A stretch of 64,000 nt of DNA, taken from positions 12,030,484 to 12,094,483 of the forward strand of contig NC_135567.1 of NCBI RefSeq assembly GCF_964340395.1, written 5' to 3'. The DNA comes from Glandiceps talaboti. Taxonomy: Eukaryota; Hemichordata; Enteropneusta; Spengelidae. Below, one piece after another: positions 1 through 11,977 of the stretch (its first letter is position 1; each line of letters starts with the position of its first letter). The notes below the pieces were generated by a model that was not told the origin of the DNA, did not search any database, and was given only the letters and a program-made list of their open reading frames with translations. The position numbers and the translations under genes were made by a program.

Positions 1-1153
1 ATGATGCGTATGATAGTTTATTTGTACTCTGGGATGGAGTAGACGATATTTGTGAGTCACGAGATTTACTATCATTCGGACGAGCAGAAGCGGGGTTTTC
101 ACCCGAAGACACTGATATCACATGTGAATTTGATTCAATGGCATTATTTGGAGTAGAGGCAATTTGGTTCTCTTTGCTGTAAGGTTGAGGAATCGGATGT
201 GTTTGTAGATCAGCAGCTGGAACTGAGGTCGACTGGTTAGGTGGTGACTTGGTGGTGTCACTCAAATTAAGTACATCATCAGCTGGTTGACTAGAAACGC
301 GTTTATTTATCTTCTTGTCTAAACCTTTCAGTTTGGATGAAATATGGTCATGCAGAGTAGATTGACTTCCTAGATCAGTTTGAATCACCTTAACTTGTTG
401 GTTTAATAATTTCAGTTGAGATTTGGAGTTTGCTTCGAACGCCTGGGTTTCGCCTCGGATAGTGTCAATAGTTTTCGCCATGGCGGACATCGCACATTTA
501 GTGTTTTCCATTTCTGCTTTGACTTTACTGGACGACTTTTTCAGGAGGTCTAGTTCTTTACGCAGTTCACTGAATTCGTTGTCATGTTGCTGTTTCAATG
601 CAAGTAGTTGAGCCATTATGGATGCCACATTGTCTCTCATACTGGTGTTTTCAAAGTCAATATCTAAAACTTGATGAGGTTCAGCATCATCTCCACTTTC
701 AGCATATGTAAGATGCATTGTTTGACTTGAAGTAGTTTGTCCTTGTTTCAACAAGGAGGTAATGATTGTCGGGTTTTCTTCATCAAGAAATCTACAGATG
801 TTGTAGCAGTCCTCCAACAGCTTCTCAGTGACAGTGACCTTTGCATTTTTTCGATTGAGTCTACGTGCAAGCACACCATCTGGACAAATGGAGATTTGTC
901 GTGCTAATTTGAATAGATCATTACGTAACAGGTGAATTTCATCGATATCACTTTTCGTTTTTTCACGAAGTTCTGTAACCCAGTTAGCTCTCGGGATGCT
1001 ATCAAATCTTTTGATGGCAGTCCTGGTAAGGCGCGACTCATACAGATTTTGATTTAATGAAGTGCACTGTTCGTTGTCTTGGTAGTCTTCTTCTGAGTCA
1101 ACAGTAGAATATTCACTTACCGAAGCTTGTTCATCACTAGTTGGCATTGTCAT
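1..1153 (-). CDS. Uncharacterised coiled-coil ORF, possibly a retroelement ORF1, cut by the left window edge
   Basis: Reading the minus strand from an ATG at 1153-1151 (second ATG at 1147-1145), the frame stays open for 384 codons to the window edge with no stop. An in-frame TGA lies just upstream of the first ATG. The start is acidic and Ser-rich. A charged helical segment follows, then a heptad-like Glu/Lys/Leu stretch encoded around 300-640 (coiled coil), then a Ser/Thr/Pro/Asn-rich low-complexity tail. I recognise no catalytic motif. Its 5' end sits directly against the broken BTB pseudogene, and other units of the array have no such ORF here, so it looks like an inserted element. Alternatives are a non-LTR ORF1, a gag-like protein or a host gene. 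The family is unassigned. Confidence 0.45.
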   Translation of the reverse strand, partial: MTMPTSDEQASVSEYSTVDSEEDYQDNEQCTSLNQNLYESRLTRTAIKRFDSIPRANWVTELREKTKSDIDEIHLLRNDLFKLARQISICPDGVLARRLNRKNAKVTVTEKLLEDCYNICRFLDEENPTIITSLLKQGQTTSSQTMHLTYAESGDDAEPHQVLDIDFENTSMRDNVASIMAQLLALKQQHDNEFSELRKELDLLKKSSSKVKAEMENTKCAMSAMAKTIDTIRGETQAFEANSKSQLKLLNQQVKVIQTDLGSQSTLHDHISSKLKGLDKKINKRVSSQPADDVLNLSDTTKSPPNQSTSVPAADLQTHPIPQPYSKENQIASTPNNAIESNSHVISVSSGENPASARPNDSKSRDSQISSTPSQSTNKLSYAS

Positions 1154-1169
1154 GCAGATATGCTGTCAA

Positions 1170-2559
1170 CGTCAAGGGTCTTGAGTGGGTGTTTTTACAT
1201 TTTGACCACTTGTGTAAGCTGTTAGAAACAACGGATCTGTATGTTACTGGTGAATATGAGTTGTATAAAGGGGTCACTAAGTGGATAGAGGCCAAGATGG
1301 CTACACAGAATACTGACGAATACATTGCCAAGTTGTTGCCACTAATTCGATTCCCCCATATGACACCTGAGCAGCTTGATTCTATTGAAAAATCGCAACT
1401 TTGTGAAAATAATACTTCGATTTTTGGGAAATATTTGTACGAGGCATTTAAATTCCACACAATGAGTGATAAGGCCACTTGTGAATTCACAGGTGTAAAG
1501 TTCGAACCGCGAATGTATGGATTCGATGTGAAGTCACAAAATGGATTGACAACATTAAATATTCGGTCTAATAACATCCCTGATTGTCAACCCCACAAGT
1601 ATGTATCAACCTTGAGTTCGCGACACGCAGTCAACGTACAGGCCAAGTTGGCTGGCTCACAGGCAAAGCGGGGACCACTACAGTACAGTTGGTCTCTGGC
1701 GATTAACAGTGTACAGATAGGGCAAAATAAACATCTTATTATGCAGTTTATTCCCGACGATCAAAACACTAATATGAAATACCGCCTCAACATCACTTTG
1801 AGAGAAATGTGGAGTCATGTGGAGTCATGATGGGTGAATGGTTAGCGTGACGGGCTTGGAATCTACAGGTTGCAGGTTCGAGCCCTGTCGCTGCCTGCTG
1901 TTTGTTTCTGAGTGGCTAAAGTCCTTGGGCAAGATTTGAACCACGACTGTGCTTCAGTCAACCCAGCTGTATAATTGGGGACCTGGTAGGATGTAGGTTG
2001 CAATGTGAAGGCTTTAATCCTATGCGCTGAAATGGCTGCAATGGATTGTATGCTCCCCGGGGAGTTGAGGAAGACTAAAGGGCCGTTGTGCCGTTCTGAT
2101 CCGAGCCAGGGGTAATAAATTGTAAAGCGCTTTGAGCACGGTGTGGGAAAGCGCTATATAAGAACCCAACATTATTATTAAATGGAGGTTAAGCAGGAAA
2201 TGCAGGGAGGGTGCCATTACGATCCCGGAACCGTCAAAAGGGGCTTTGTAAAAGGTGTCTTAAAATCTGATGGCATTGTTGGTAAATTTAAATCTCATGT
2301 AGCTTCATTCAATTCACAGAAATCTCCTGATCAAGTAAGGGTTACTACGTGGTTAAAAGAGATATATGAGCAACAGAAACAACAACAGCAACAGCAACAG
2401 CAACAATTTGGGTCGCACTTCGGAGGCTTTAGCAGTTATGCGAGAACAAGCATCCCCTGGCGTCAACGGAATTCAGCAAATGCTGTTCTGTGCGCATTCC
2501 TAGATTTTAATGATTCTCAGAACCTTTCAATCTCCACATGTATATTTGCATATCAGTGA
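1170..2559 (+). pseudogene. BTBD17-like copy 1, truncated and SINE-interrupted
   Basis: Homology to the intact array copies begins near 1180, in the BACK region (the LCKLLETTDLYVT motif is visible). It runs through the C-terminal domain to a stop at 2557-2559. The whole BTB half and its start are missing at the junction with the minus-strand ORF. A SINE at 1810-2179 splits the rest: the left part hits a stop at 1828-1830 inside the SINE, and the right part resumes as MEVKQEM. A CAA/CAG run at about 2375-2406 encodes a poly-Gln stretch absent from the other copies. Its C-terminal class matches copies 2-4. Two independent lesions make it a pseudogene, although transcription of the 3' part cannot be excluded. 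Confidence 0.88.
1810..2179 (+). mobile_element. tRNA-derived SINE, full-length copy A
   Basis: The 5' head contains a pol III A-box-like segment (about 1840-1850) and a B box (GGTTCGAGCCC, about 1874-1884). A unique body follows. The 3' end has a GCGCTATATAAGAACC-type tail and a short ATT repeat. The pentamer AAATG flanks it at 1805-1809 and 2180-2184, consistent with a target-site duplication. It lies in the coding region of BTB copy 1; a related full-length copy is at 45991-46344 and a truncated one at 10064-10275. Confidence 0.88.
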
Positions 2560-3596
<1,037 letters not shown>

Positions 3597-3785
3597 GATT
3601 AGGACAATCGTGAGGAGACAGAAAAGTGTAAAAGCTATTGTACAGATAAAATATACTTTTATCAACTAAGGGTTCTAGAGATGTTCAACGGATATTGATT
3701 TAATCGACATTTTGGTCATATGAATATGAAACCCTGACCATTACAGGTGATTTCCCCAGATACTATAAATGACGGGTGCTCACTC

Positions 3786-3960
3786 AGCGACATAGTAAAC
3801 AGAAGGTGTGTCTCTAATAGTATGTACAGTTTGCATCGACAGGTACACAGTAATATAATTGTTCGTCATCATACACGTCCCGTCTGTGACGTCTTGACCG
3901 TCTAAATCAAGGCGATCAACGCTGACAACAACATTAATTACTGTGACATAACAATTAATT
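3786..3960 (+). promoter_or_regulatory. Orphan, truncated copy of the BTB-unit 5' module
   Basis: It matches the conserved module of the other units, including the GTGTGTCTCTAATAG block and a TGACGTC core near 3888. It then breaks off at about 3950, before the TATAAAAG/donor block, into unrelated sequence. No BTB coding exon follows it before the next complete module at about 5560. It is probably what remains of a deleted unit. Confidence 0.6.
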
Positions 3961-4269
3961 GTTTTCGGTAAGAAGGCTATATCTCAAGAATGCACGCTTC
4001 AAATTCTGTATAACTTGGTACATACATTTGCGATACCAAAGTGCATCTGTCTTAAAAATGTTATCGATTTAGCTTTTAGTTTTAATACTTTATTGGCATA
4101 TTTCGGTAATTAGACGCAGTGGACACACAAAGGAAAGTTGTTTCTGGTCAGAAAACGTTCCCTAAAGGGGTGTGACGACGTGAATTGTTCATGACTTACT
4201 TTGGCAGTTGTCTTCCCTGAAGTAGCAATTACAGTAGGGAGAGTTATTTTGTGTTTCCCTTGGATCTGC

Positions 4270-4434
4270 ATTCTGCATTGGCTGAACATTGGTTGGCTGG
4301 CTGGTTGATTGGTTGATTGATTAAATGATTGGTTGGTTGGCTGGCTGGCTGGCTGGCTGGCTGGCCCTGCTGGCTGGCTGGCTGGTTGGCTGGTTGGCTG
4401 GCTGGCGCTACTAGCTGGCTAGCTGGCTGGCTGG

Positions 4435-4495
<61 letters not shown>

Positions 4496-4735
4496 TGTTT
4501 GAGTGAGTGAGTGAGTGAGTGAGTGAGTGAGTGAGTGAGTGAGTGAGTGAGTGAGTGAGTGAGTGAGTGAGTGAGTGAGTGAGTGAGTGAGTGAGTGAGT
4601 GAGTGAGTGAGTGAGTGAGTGAGTGAGTGAGTGAGTGAGTGAGTGAGTGAGTGAGTGAGTGAGTGAGTGAGTGAGTGAGTGAGTGAGTGAGTGAGTGAGT
4701 GAGTGAGTGAGTTGTTGTTGTTGTTGTTGTTTCTT
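4270..4735. repeat. Tetranucleotide array: GGCT, TTGA, then about 210 bp of GAGT, ending in GTT
   Basis: Successive blocks are GGCT-type (4290-4430), TTGA (4432-4495), an almost perfect GAGT run (4500-4711) and GTT (4712-4731). The Thr-His-Ser-Leu frame on the minus strand is a repeat artefact. Confidence 0.97.
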
Positions 4736-5282
4736 TATTCCTCCTCAAAGAGAAGAGTTACAACTCAGTTCACAAATATACAAAAAACAAAATAATAAAT
4801 AAATAACTATAGAGTGCATGACTTCATTAGTCAGTTAAACGATAAACTTAAGGATTTTATCTTGAATATTTCCTATTTGTTCGGTTGCTGAAATTTATAC
4901 TTACTGTCTTCTAAAAAATTGACAGTAAGAAATAGGAGTGTGACGAGACATCATAATCCAATCAAAAGTCTAAGCATGTGTCTATAAGCTTATAGACTAT
5001 ATCTTGAAATATTTCCCATTCGTATGGTTGCTGAAAGTGTTTTTTGCTATTTTCTAAGATGCTGATAGTAAAATCAACTTCATTTAAGTTGTACAAACGT
5101 ACAGCAAAGTTAACGTTGATATTATCAAACATAGTTGACCAGAAAATGTCTCTTCGTACAGCCGTATTACGACATGAAGTCAATAAATGAGTTAGATAAT
5201 CTCCAACGAGCTCTTGGCATTTAGAACATTCAGTTTGTCCTAAAGAGGCTAGGATTTTCATTATTTTGCAAAAAAGCATTGA
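4736..5282 (-). mobile_element. Remnant of a non-LTR retrotransposon (reverse-transcriptase C-terminal end)
   Basis: The minus-strand frame 5279-4962 encodes about 105 residues. They include a Cys-x2-Cys ... His-x4-Cys arrangement followed by Arg-Arg-x2-Phe-Trp. That pattern is typical of the zinc-binding tail after the reverse transcriptase domain of LINE-type ORF2 proteins. The sequence towards 4736 looks like a degenerate partial repeat of the same end (compare 4868-4895 with 5012-5040). The polymerase core is absent, so the copy is dead. The family is not assigned. Confidence 0.6.
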
Positions 5283-5304
5283 TCAGAAATCAATACCGAC
5301 CGCC

Positions 5305-5340
5305 CGCCCGATTGATTGATTGATCGATCGATCGATCGAT

Positions 5341-5397
<57 letters not shown>

Positions 5398-5493
5398 GCT
5401 AGGCCAATCAACAGATATACACACGTGCCTACGTACATGCCGTACATACATACATACATACATACATACATACATACATACATACATACATAC
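5305..5493. repeat. GATC/GATT and ATAC tetranucleotide arrays
   Basis: GATC passes into GATT (5310-5394). After about 50 bp of ordinary sequence an ATAC run follows (5447-5492). Similar pairs occur upstream of the copy 6 module (28,082-28,137) and at 34,440-34,705. Confidence 0.95.
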
Positions 5494-5559
5494 GTACTTT
5501 GCTCTGAAACACTACCCAAAAAATTAGTTCGCCAGGTATCATTAATTTGTGTGAATGAG

Positions 5560-5756
5560 GGCAGGGACATGGTAAACGGTAGGTGTGTCTCTATAGCAAC
5601 GACCTACACCAATGGAATTGTGGGTCAACATGCCACGTCTGTGACGTCGTGATCATCAAAACGAAAGAGATCAACGCTTACAACAACATCTGGTTTTTTG
5701 TGTAGGAAACAACATTACAGACGGGGAATTCATTTAACTCCTGTGTCTTATAAAAG
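5560..5756 (+). promoter_or_regulatory. BTB copy 2 5' module: CRE-like site and TATAAAAG/donor block
   Basis: A TGACGTCG site lies at 5642-5649. TATAAAAG lies at 5749-5756 and is followed at once by GTAAGTG. That second element can be read as a TATA box or as the end of a first exon (AAAG|GTAAGTG). The donor reading is favoured because GTAAGTG is kept in all five complete modules, whereas the TATA part is lost in unit 4. This module is closer to that of copy 6 than to those of copies 3-5. Confidence 0.6.
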
Positions 5757-5834
5757 GTAAGTGAAAGACAATTATCAATGTCTACTACTGAACACATACT
5801 GTAGTGCTAAAACACCGTTCTTATCAAGTTCAAA

Positions 5835-5870
5835 ATGAACAGGCGACTAGGTATCTAGTAGGTAACGTAT
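5835..5870 (+). promoter_or_regulatory. 7-codon ATG ORF and alternative donor, unit 2
   Basis: ATGAACAGGCGACT opens a 7-codon ORF that ends in TAG at 5856-5858. GTAAGT follows at 5871. Equivalent ORFs occur in units 3, 4 and 6. If transcription starts at the TATAAAAG this would be an upstream ORF in exon 1; if the first exon ends at 5756 it is intronic. Confidence 0.4.
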
Positions 5871-6441
5871 GTAAGTTGGTTAAGTGAGACAGTATCAAAC
5901 TGTAGGATTTTTGGTTAATTTTGCAATTCTTACCAGTAACTGACGTCAAAATGAGATCGCCGAATTAGCTGAGTGACGTCATGGGTCTGTGAGAGAGTGT
6001 CTAGACAAGGATAGAGTTTTCACTGCTACTTTAAATGCTATAACGTATATGGGAGTTTTTGTTTTATTGTATCAATAATATGCTTACTGCAACCGTTGGA
6101 CTCCAATCACAACAGCATATTTTCCACTTGTAAGGGTAAGGCGTTACAAGAATTCGGATTTTTAGAAATTTGGTGAGCCTGATGCCCAAAAGCCGTAGAT
6201 TTTTACTTACTGCTTTTATTTGTCAGACTGGCAGCTTTACCTGGAAAAACACCCCCTTTCTTTACGTGTAACGTTATTTTTTTGATGAGCTGTTTTTATT
6301 TCGCCGAATTAGCTAATTTTTAACTTAAACATATCGATTGATCTACAGACTGAACTCGTGGGTCTGTGGTTGACCTTAGAACCTTATGATGGCGTTATCA
6401 ACATTTTTTATCAATTCTGATTGTTTTTTTATATCCAACAG

Positions 6442-6532
6442 GAGAGGGCGTACTTGTACTGGTACATTTCCCGTCGATACACTGCATTACCGAAAATATA
6501 TAAATACTAACTGTAGAAAATAACACACTGAG
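6442..6532 (+). other. Predicted non-coding leader exon, BTB copy 2
   Basis: A 91-nt block is bounded by AACAG on the left and GTATGT on the right. The equivalent blocks in units 3-6 are 92, 92, 94 and 92 nt, each with an AG acceptor and a GTRNGT donor (GTGCGT, GTATGT, GTAGGT, GTACGT). No ATG lies in this copy, so it would be 5' UTR spliced to the coding exon at 8481. Confidence 0.6.
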
Positions 6533-6659
6533 GTATGTATGTAAGACCACGATGATTCAGTACATGCCATGTTTTAACAAGCATATATGCCGACTGGGTA
6601 ACAGTATTGGAAACAGGTTTAGCTTTGTAATAATATATACCAAATAGGTTATTTATATC

Positions 6660-6686
6660 TCCCATAAGGGGAGGTTATGTTGTGCT

Positions 6687-6736
<50 letters not shown>

Positions 6737-8480
6737 CGTCCATCTGTCTGTGTTTGTGTGTCTGTCTGTGGCCACGATATCTCAAAAGCTACTGCGTCGA
6801 TTCTAATGAAACTCACTACACTACTTTCATAATGGAATGATGGTAAACATCAAATGAACATATGAAACATTTGCATAATTAATTACTTTCGGTAATTAGG
6901 CTACATCTTAGAAATTCCTAGTTCAATAACAATATAATTTGGTAAATATGCTAACAATAACACAGTGCATATGTCTTATACAGTTTGTTGATGAAGCTTA
7001 CTTTTAATGAATAATTTGCATAATTAATTATTTTCATTAATTAGGCAATATCTTAAGAAAGAAAGCTTCATATAATTTGGTACATATATCAACCATTATA
7101 ATGCGTACCTGTCCTATGAATTTTATTCATATTGCTTTAACTTTTAATAAGTAATTTGAATAAATAATGATTTTCGGCTATTAAGCTATATCTTAATAAT
7201 GCGCACTTCAAATTGCACATAATTTGGCATAAGACCAATGAACTACCCCGTATATCCAATTGCCTTGATATTTGGTGGGGACATTACTTCGGGTGTGTAG
7301 ATGAGAAATTGTTCAAATAAAAATGATTGCATCAGAGATGTACGATGTGCATTTTGGGTCAAAAAATGTGATTTTTGGTAAATAAAAAACCCCTTGAACT
7401 CTAAAAATACTTGACAGATTGGCCTGAAATTTGATGGGAATGTTCTCAGGGGCATGTTTATTTACATTTGTTCATGATGTGATGATTCCATTAGTGATAT
7501 GCAAATTAGGACAAATATAGCTTTTTGGTCAAAGGTCTTTAATCCAAAACTACTAAGCAGATTGGACTGAAATTTGATGTGGATGCTTCTGGGGTGTATA
7601 GATAGAGAAATATCAAGCATATAATTATCTCATGAGTGATATGCAAATTACGTGTAAAAATGTGGAGTTTAGTCAAAAACTTAAATCTCAGAAAGTAATA
7701 TGTAAATGAGACTAAAACTTGGTGAGATGTTACTAGAAGTATTATTCTACAGATTTTCTGTAAAATATTTTGGCCCTAACAACAATGACCACGCCCATAG
7801 CAACAAGAAAATGGCAGTGTATTTTGGTCACATAAAATCATCAGGTAGGCAAGTGAGTAAACATTCAAAAATGTATGTAATATCCTTAGCAACCATGACC
7901 ATGGCCAAAGCAAAAGCCAAAATGTGGTGTATTTCACAAAGATAACAATAGGGTTTTTAGACAAGTGAACAAACATTCAAAAAATGTTGCAAATGTACCT
8001 ACGAACAAGACCATGCCGATAGCAACAGCCACATTATCACACATATCACAAAGATAACAACAGAGATTAATAGACAATTGATATGCCTAGCAACAGGAAC
8101 ACGCCTATGGCAACAGCCAAACAATCAGGTATATGCAAAGATAACGAAATGCATTAATAGACAAATCAATAAACATTCGAAAAATGTATTTAAATGTGCC
8201 TAGCAACAAAACCACACCCATAGCAACAGCCATTTGACAAACTATTTTTCTCACTACATAAATGCCTTATATTTAAAGTAACACATACTGATTTAAAATT
8301 GAGTGTACTGTCCGAATCAATTATCAATTACCATATGGAACTAAACTGTTGACGTCGCCTCTAATATTACGCTCAATAGTAAAAACCCGGTAAATATGAC
8401 TGGAAGCACATAATTTGAATATAACGCCTAGTATAATTATGATACATCCTTATAATGTCGAATATTTTGATTAATTACAG
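6660..8480 (+). other. Leader intron of BTB copy 2 with repeats
   Basis: It holds a TCTG run (6686-6740) and three degenerate blocks of about 130 bp around ATTAATTA-TTTTCGGTAATTAGGC (about 6,870-7,230). A segment at 7,225-7,420 is shared with the copy 6 intron (29,945-30,085). From about 7,770 to 8,235 there is a degenerate tandem repeat built on CATAGCAACAGCC and ACAAAGATAACAA. It ends in an acceptor (TTAATTACAG, 8471-8480). No protein-coding gene is visible. Confidence 0.6.
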
Positions 8481-8489
8481 TTCAAAGCA

Positions 8490-10010
8490 ATGGCAACCAG
8501 CGCTCAAGACCAATCATCCCAAGAAACAGTTGGTTCAATTGAATCTTTTGTAACCAACCTATCCACAAATCTATTCAACAACTCTGACCTCAGTGACGTA
8601 ATCCTAAAAGTCGGGGCAAAGAAGTATCATTCCCATAAGTTCCTGCTGGCCAATTTCAGTGACGTTTTACGTACCATGTTGGTGGAAGGCCGCTGGGCAG
8701 ATGCCAAGAAACCTGTCGTTACTTTAGAGGAGACACCAGAATGTGTTAAAGTATTTGATAGATTTTTAAGATTCATGTATTGTGGTCAGATAGATTTAGA
8801 TATTAATAGTGTTGTACCTTTATTATCTTTATCAGATAAATACAACGTTCAACAGATTAAGTCTTTATGTGAAGATTACATGGTTAGACAAGTCGAAAAT
8901 TACAGCAATGTAAACGGGGCTTTAAAGTGGTGGAAGTTTGCAGAAGGTTTTAGTTTAGGAAGTTTGTCCAAAAGTTGCTTTGAATTGATTTGTGAAAATT
9001 TAGATGAGGCGTTAGTTTCCAAAGAGTGGGTGGGTTTACACTTTGATCATTTGTGTAAGCTATTAGAAACAACGGATCTGTATGTTACTGATGAGTATGA
9101 GTTATATAAGAGGGTTGCTAAGTGGATAGAGGCCAAGATGACTACACAGAATACTGACGAATACATTGCCAAGTTGTTGCCACTAATTCGTTTCCCCCAT
9201 ATGACACCTGAGCAGCTGGATGCTGTTGAAAATTCTCAACTTTGCCAAAATAATATCTCGAAATTTGGAACATTTTTGTACGAGGCATTTAAATTCCACA
9301 CAATGGGTGATAAGGCGACAGTGAAATTCATGGGTGTGAAGTTTCAACCAAGAATGTATGGATTTGATGGGAAATCACAAGATGGGTCGACAAATTTAGA
9401 TATTTGGTCTGCTCACTTCCCTTATTGTCAATCCCATCAGTATCTACAGAACGTCAATTGTTCATACACTGTCAATGTACAGAGCAAGTTTGCTGGATCT
9501 CAGGCAAAAGAGGACCTAGTCCAGTACAGCTGGTCTCTGGCGATTAACAGTGTACAGATAGAGCAAAACAAATATCTTATTTTGCAGTTTATGCCAGACA
9601 TTGAAAACACTAATATGAAATACCGCCTCAACGTCACTCTAAGAGAACAGGAGGTGAAGCAAAAGATGCGGGAGCCCGCGATTTATTGCTCTCCTGTGAC
9701 CGACATAAATAATATGCAAAGGGGCACTGTAAAGGGAATCTTAAAATCAGAAGGCATTGTTGGTAAATCTAAACCACACGTAGCCTCGTTAAAGTCACAG
9801 AAAAGTTCTGATCAAACAAGGGTTACTACGTGGTTGAAGGAGATATATGAGCAACAGATAACACAGAAGGGTGAATATAGGAGAAGACACAGCTACGCGG
9901 TCAATGCTTGGGGTCAACAAAATCCAGAAAATGCCATTCTGTGTGCATTTCTAAGCTTAAAGGAATCTCAGGATCTTTCAATCACTACACGAATCTTTGT
10001 ATATCATTAA
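8490..10010 (+). CDS. BTBD17-like: BTBD17-like BTB-BACK protein, copy 2
   Basis: 506 residues in one coding exon, with the ATG nine bases after an AG acceptor at 8480. Residues about 25-135 form a BTB/POZ domain (SDVILKVG, HKFLLANFSDV and FMYCGQIDLD motifs). About 140-265 form a BACK domain (WVGLHFDHLCKLLETTDLYV, LLPLIRFPHMTPEQL). The rest matches the layout of the BTBD17 C-terminal region, including the FLYEAFKFHTM-to-KFQPRMYGFD segment. Unlike vertebrate BTBD17 there is no signal peptide, so a cytosolic protein is likely. BTB-BACK proteins commonly dimerise and many act as Cul3 adaptors, but that role is inferred here. No Kelch repeats are present. Confidence 0.92.
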   Translation: MATSAQDQSSQETVGSIESFVTNLSTNLFNNSDLSDVILKVGAKKYHSHKFLLANFSDVLRTMLVEGRWADAKKPVVTLEETPECVKVFDRFLRFMYCGQIDLDINSVVPLLSLSDKYNVQQIKSLCEDYMVRQVENYSNVNGALKWWKFAEGFSLGSLSKSCFELICENLDEALVSKEWVGLHFDHLCKLLETTDLYVTDEYELYKRVAKWIEAKMTTQNTDEYIAKLLPLIRFPHMTPEQLDAVENSQLCQNNISKFGTFLYEAFKFHTMGDKATVKFMGVKFQPRMYGFDGKSQDGSTNLDIWSAHFPYCQSHQYLQNVNCSYTVNVQSKFAGSQAKEDLVQYSWSLAINSVQIEQNKYLILQFMPDIENTNMKYRLNVTLREQEVKQKMREPAIYCSPVTDINNMQRGTVKGILKSEGIVGKSKPHVASLKSQKSSDQTRVTTWLKEIYEQQITQKGEYRRRHSYAVNAWGQQNPENAILCAFLSLKESQDLSITTRIFVYH

Positions 10011-10063
10011 CATTGTATGCAGTCAATGGCAGTGAGTTCTAAGTTTCCATGTCAAAGGACAAA

Positions 10064-10275
10064 TACAATAATGATAATGATGTTGGGTTCTTATATAACT
10101 TTTTCCCACGCCGTGCTCAAAGTGCTTTACGATTGTTATTACCCCTGGCTCGGATCAGAACAGCACAACGGCTCTTTAGTCTTCCTCAACTCCCCGGGGA
10201 GCATACAATCCATTGCAGCCATTTAAGTGCATAGGATAAAAGCCTTGACATTGCAACCCACATCCTACCAGGTCC
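10064..10275 (-). mobile_element. tRNA-SINE copy C, 5'-truncated
   Basis: It is the reverse complement of the 3' half of the SINE at 1810-2179, from the AT-rich tail (about 10,064-10,080) to the point matching about 1,980 of copy A. The tRNA-like head is missing. It lies about 50 bp after the stop codon of BTB copy 2, in the 3' flank. Confidence 0.85.
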
Positions 10276-11404
10276 ATATAAATACCAATAGAAAGTCAAA
10301 TAAGTAGTTATAATATGTATTAACCGTTCATTTTCATTCAATGAGACAAAACTAAATTGATACTTTAAGTAACATCATAGATTTTGATTTTATACAAACT
10401 TAAGCTGTAGAAACGACACGTCTTAAAGAAAACATTGCATTTGCATTGCTAAAATACAAGTAGGAATAATGTGTATGGTAAAAAAGATTATTTATATGTT
10501 AATCAAAAATACTTTTTCTTCGTTCGCCCAAGGAAAATACTCATGCCCTAAAGAGCCTTTGTCACTACACGTCGTAAGACAAATGAAGAAAATTTTTGGA
10601 GAATTACATAATTATACCAGCGCCAAGTAAAGTAATGGCAATTTTGAACGTTTAGACTTATATTTCGAACACAGCAAATCCAGTGACGTAGACACGTATT
10701 GTTGTGACGTAGAACAACAACAAATTCAATATTGTTTTTGTTCAACCTAGCGTTTGGATACGGTGTAAGAGATGCATGCGCAGCAGAAGACAGCACAATG
10801 TCTCATATTTTGAATAATCGCAATCTGAAACTAACTAGAGATGACTGTATATAATATCATACTCTATACCAGATTCATAGAAATGTAGAAATACAACGAC
10901 CAAATATTATTTCAAAAAAAATTATAACACTTTTTGTAACATGCTATAAAAATCATCAGACGAAATTTTAGAGACATAAATACCGATACTGTGAGTTTGT
11001 TTAATGCTTGATGAAGTTTTACTATGGGTAGATTGAACATGTCTATTCACTTGTGTCAGATAGGTATAAGCCTGTGCCTAGAAACTCTATTTAGTCCGAA
11101 GATAGTGTATTACTAGTTTTCATGAATATGGTTGTAAAAGGTTAAAAAAGGCACAGGAATTTATGATATTCATCCTGTGGTCTGATCCAAAATACTATAA
11201 TGTGATTACTTATACGGATGTAGTTTTGATAAGAATATTGGTATCAAAATCTGTAGTTTTGAATGTTAATTATCACAACGCAAATAAGCAATAAAGTTGA
11301 TTTTCGCCAGATCATTTCAAGGTATTTGTAAGATTGTATGTATTTCTGTTATAATCCAACATATACAACCTACAAAATTTCACAGAAGTAGAAGACATCC
11401 AATG
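10276..11404 (+). other. 3' flank of BTB copy 2 with dispersed repeat and polyadenylation signal
   Basis: The segment at about 10,530-10,900 is shared with the 3' flank of copy 4 (about 20,985-21,290), and parts recur at 33,480-33,745 (internal segment inverted) and 45,340-45,560. AATAAA at 11290-11295 is the conserved signal also seen after copies 1, 3 and 4. No gene is seen. Confidence 0.55.
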
Positions 11405-11475
11405 TACATACATGCATACATACATACATACATACATACATACATACATACATACATACATACATACATACATAC
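11405..11475. repeat. (ATAC)n microsatellite
   Basis: About 70 bp of near-perfect ATAC tetranucleotides, in the same relative position as the arrays at 3,521-3,596 and 21,764-21,806. Confidence 0.95.
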
Positions 11476-11679
11476 GATTAGGCCAATCGTGAGGAGAAGG
11501 AAAATGCAAAAGCTATCGTACGTATGAAATATAATTCTATCAACTAAGGGTGACGAAAGTCTAAGTTTTACAGATGTCAAACGAATATTGAACTGAGAGA
11601 TATTATAATCATATCAATATGAAGCAGTAACCAAAAGATATTTTTAATGGAAATTATGCATTCAGAGACAAAGTATTAA

Positions 11680-11879
11680 AACAGAAGGTGTGTCTCTAAT
11701 AGTATGTATTGTAAAAACTCGACAGGTACACCGTGGAGGAATTGTGGGTACACATACACGTCCTGTCTGTGACGTCATGACCATCTAAACAAAAGCGATC
11801 AACCCTTACGACAACATCAGTTACTGTGATGTTAAAAATCAGTACAGAAGGCGATTTTACTCCCTGTGTCATATAAAAG
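11680..11879 (+). promoter_or_regulatory. BTB copy 3 5' module: perfect CRE palindrome and TATAAAAG/donor block
   Basis: A perfect TGACGTCA lies at 11770-11777. TATAAAAG lies at 11872-11879, 102 bp downstream, and is followed by GTAAGTG at 11880. The spacing of CRE to TATA/donor block is about 101-111 bp in units 2, 3, 5 and 6. Confidence 0.62.
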
Positions 11880-11977
11880 GTAAGTGAGAGACAACTTTCA
11901 AGGTGTACTACTAAACACATACTATACATATAAGACACAGGCTGAGTTCTCCATACATACTTCACATACGTTTCAAA

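Noticed and set aside
1830-1900. tRNA gene suggested by the A and B boxes
   Set aside because: The boxes belong to the SINE head. There is no complete cloverleaf sequence and the element is repeated with a tail.
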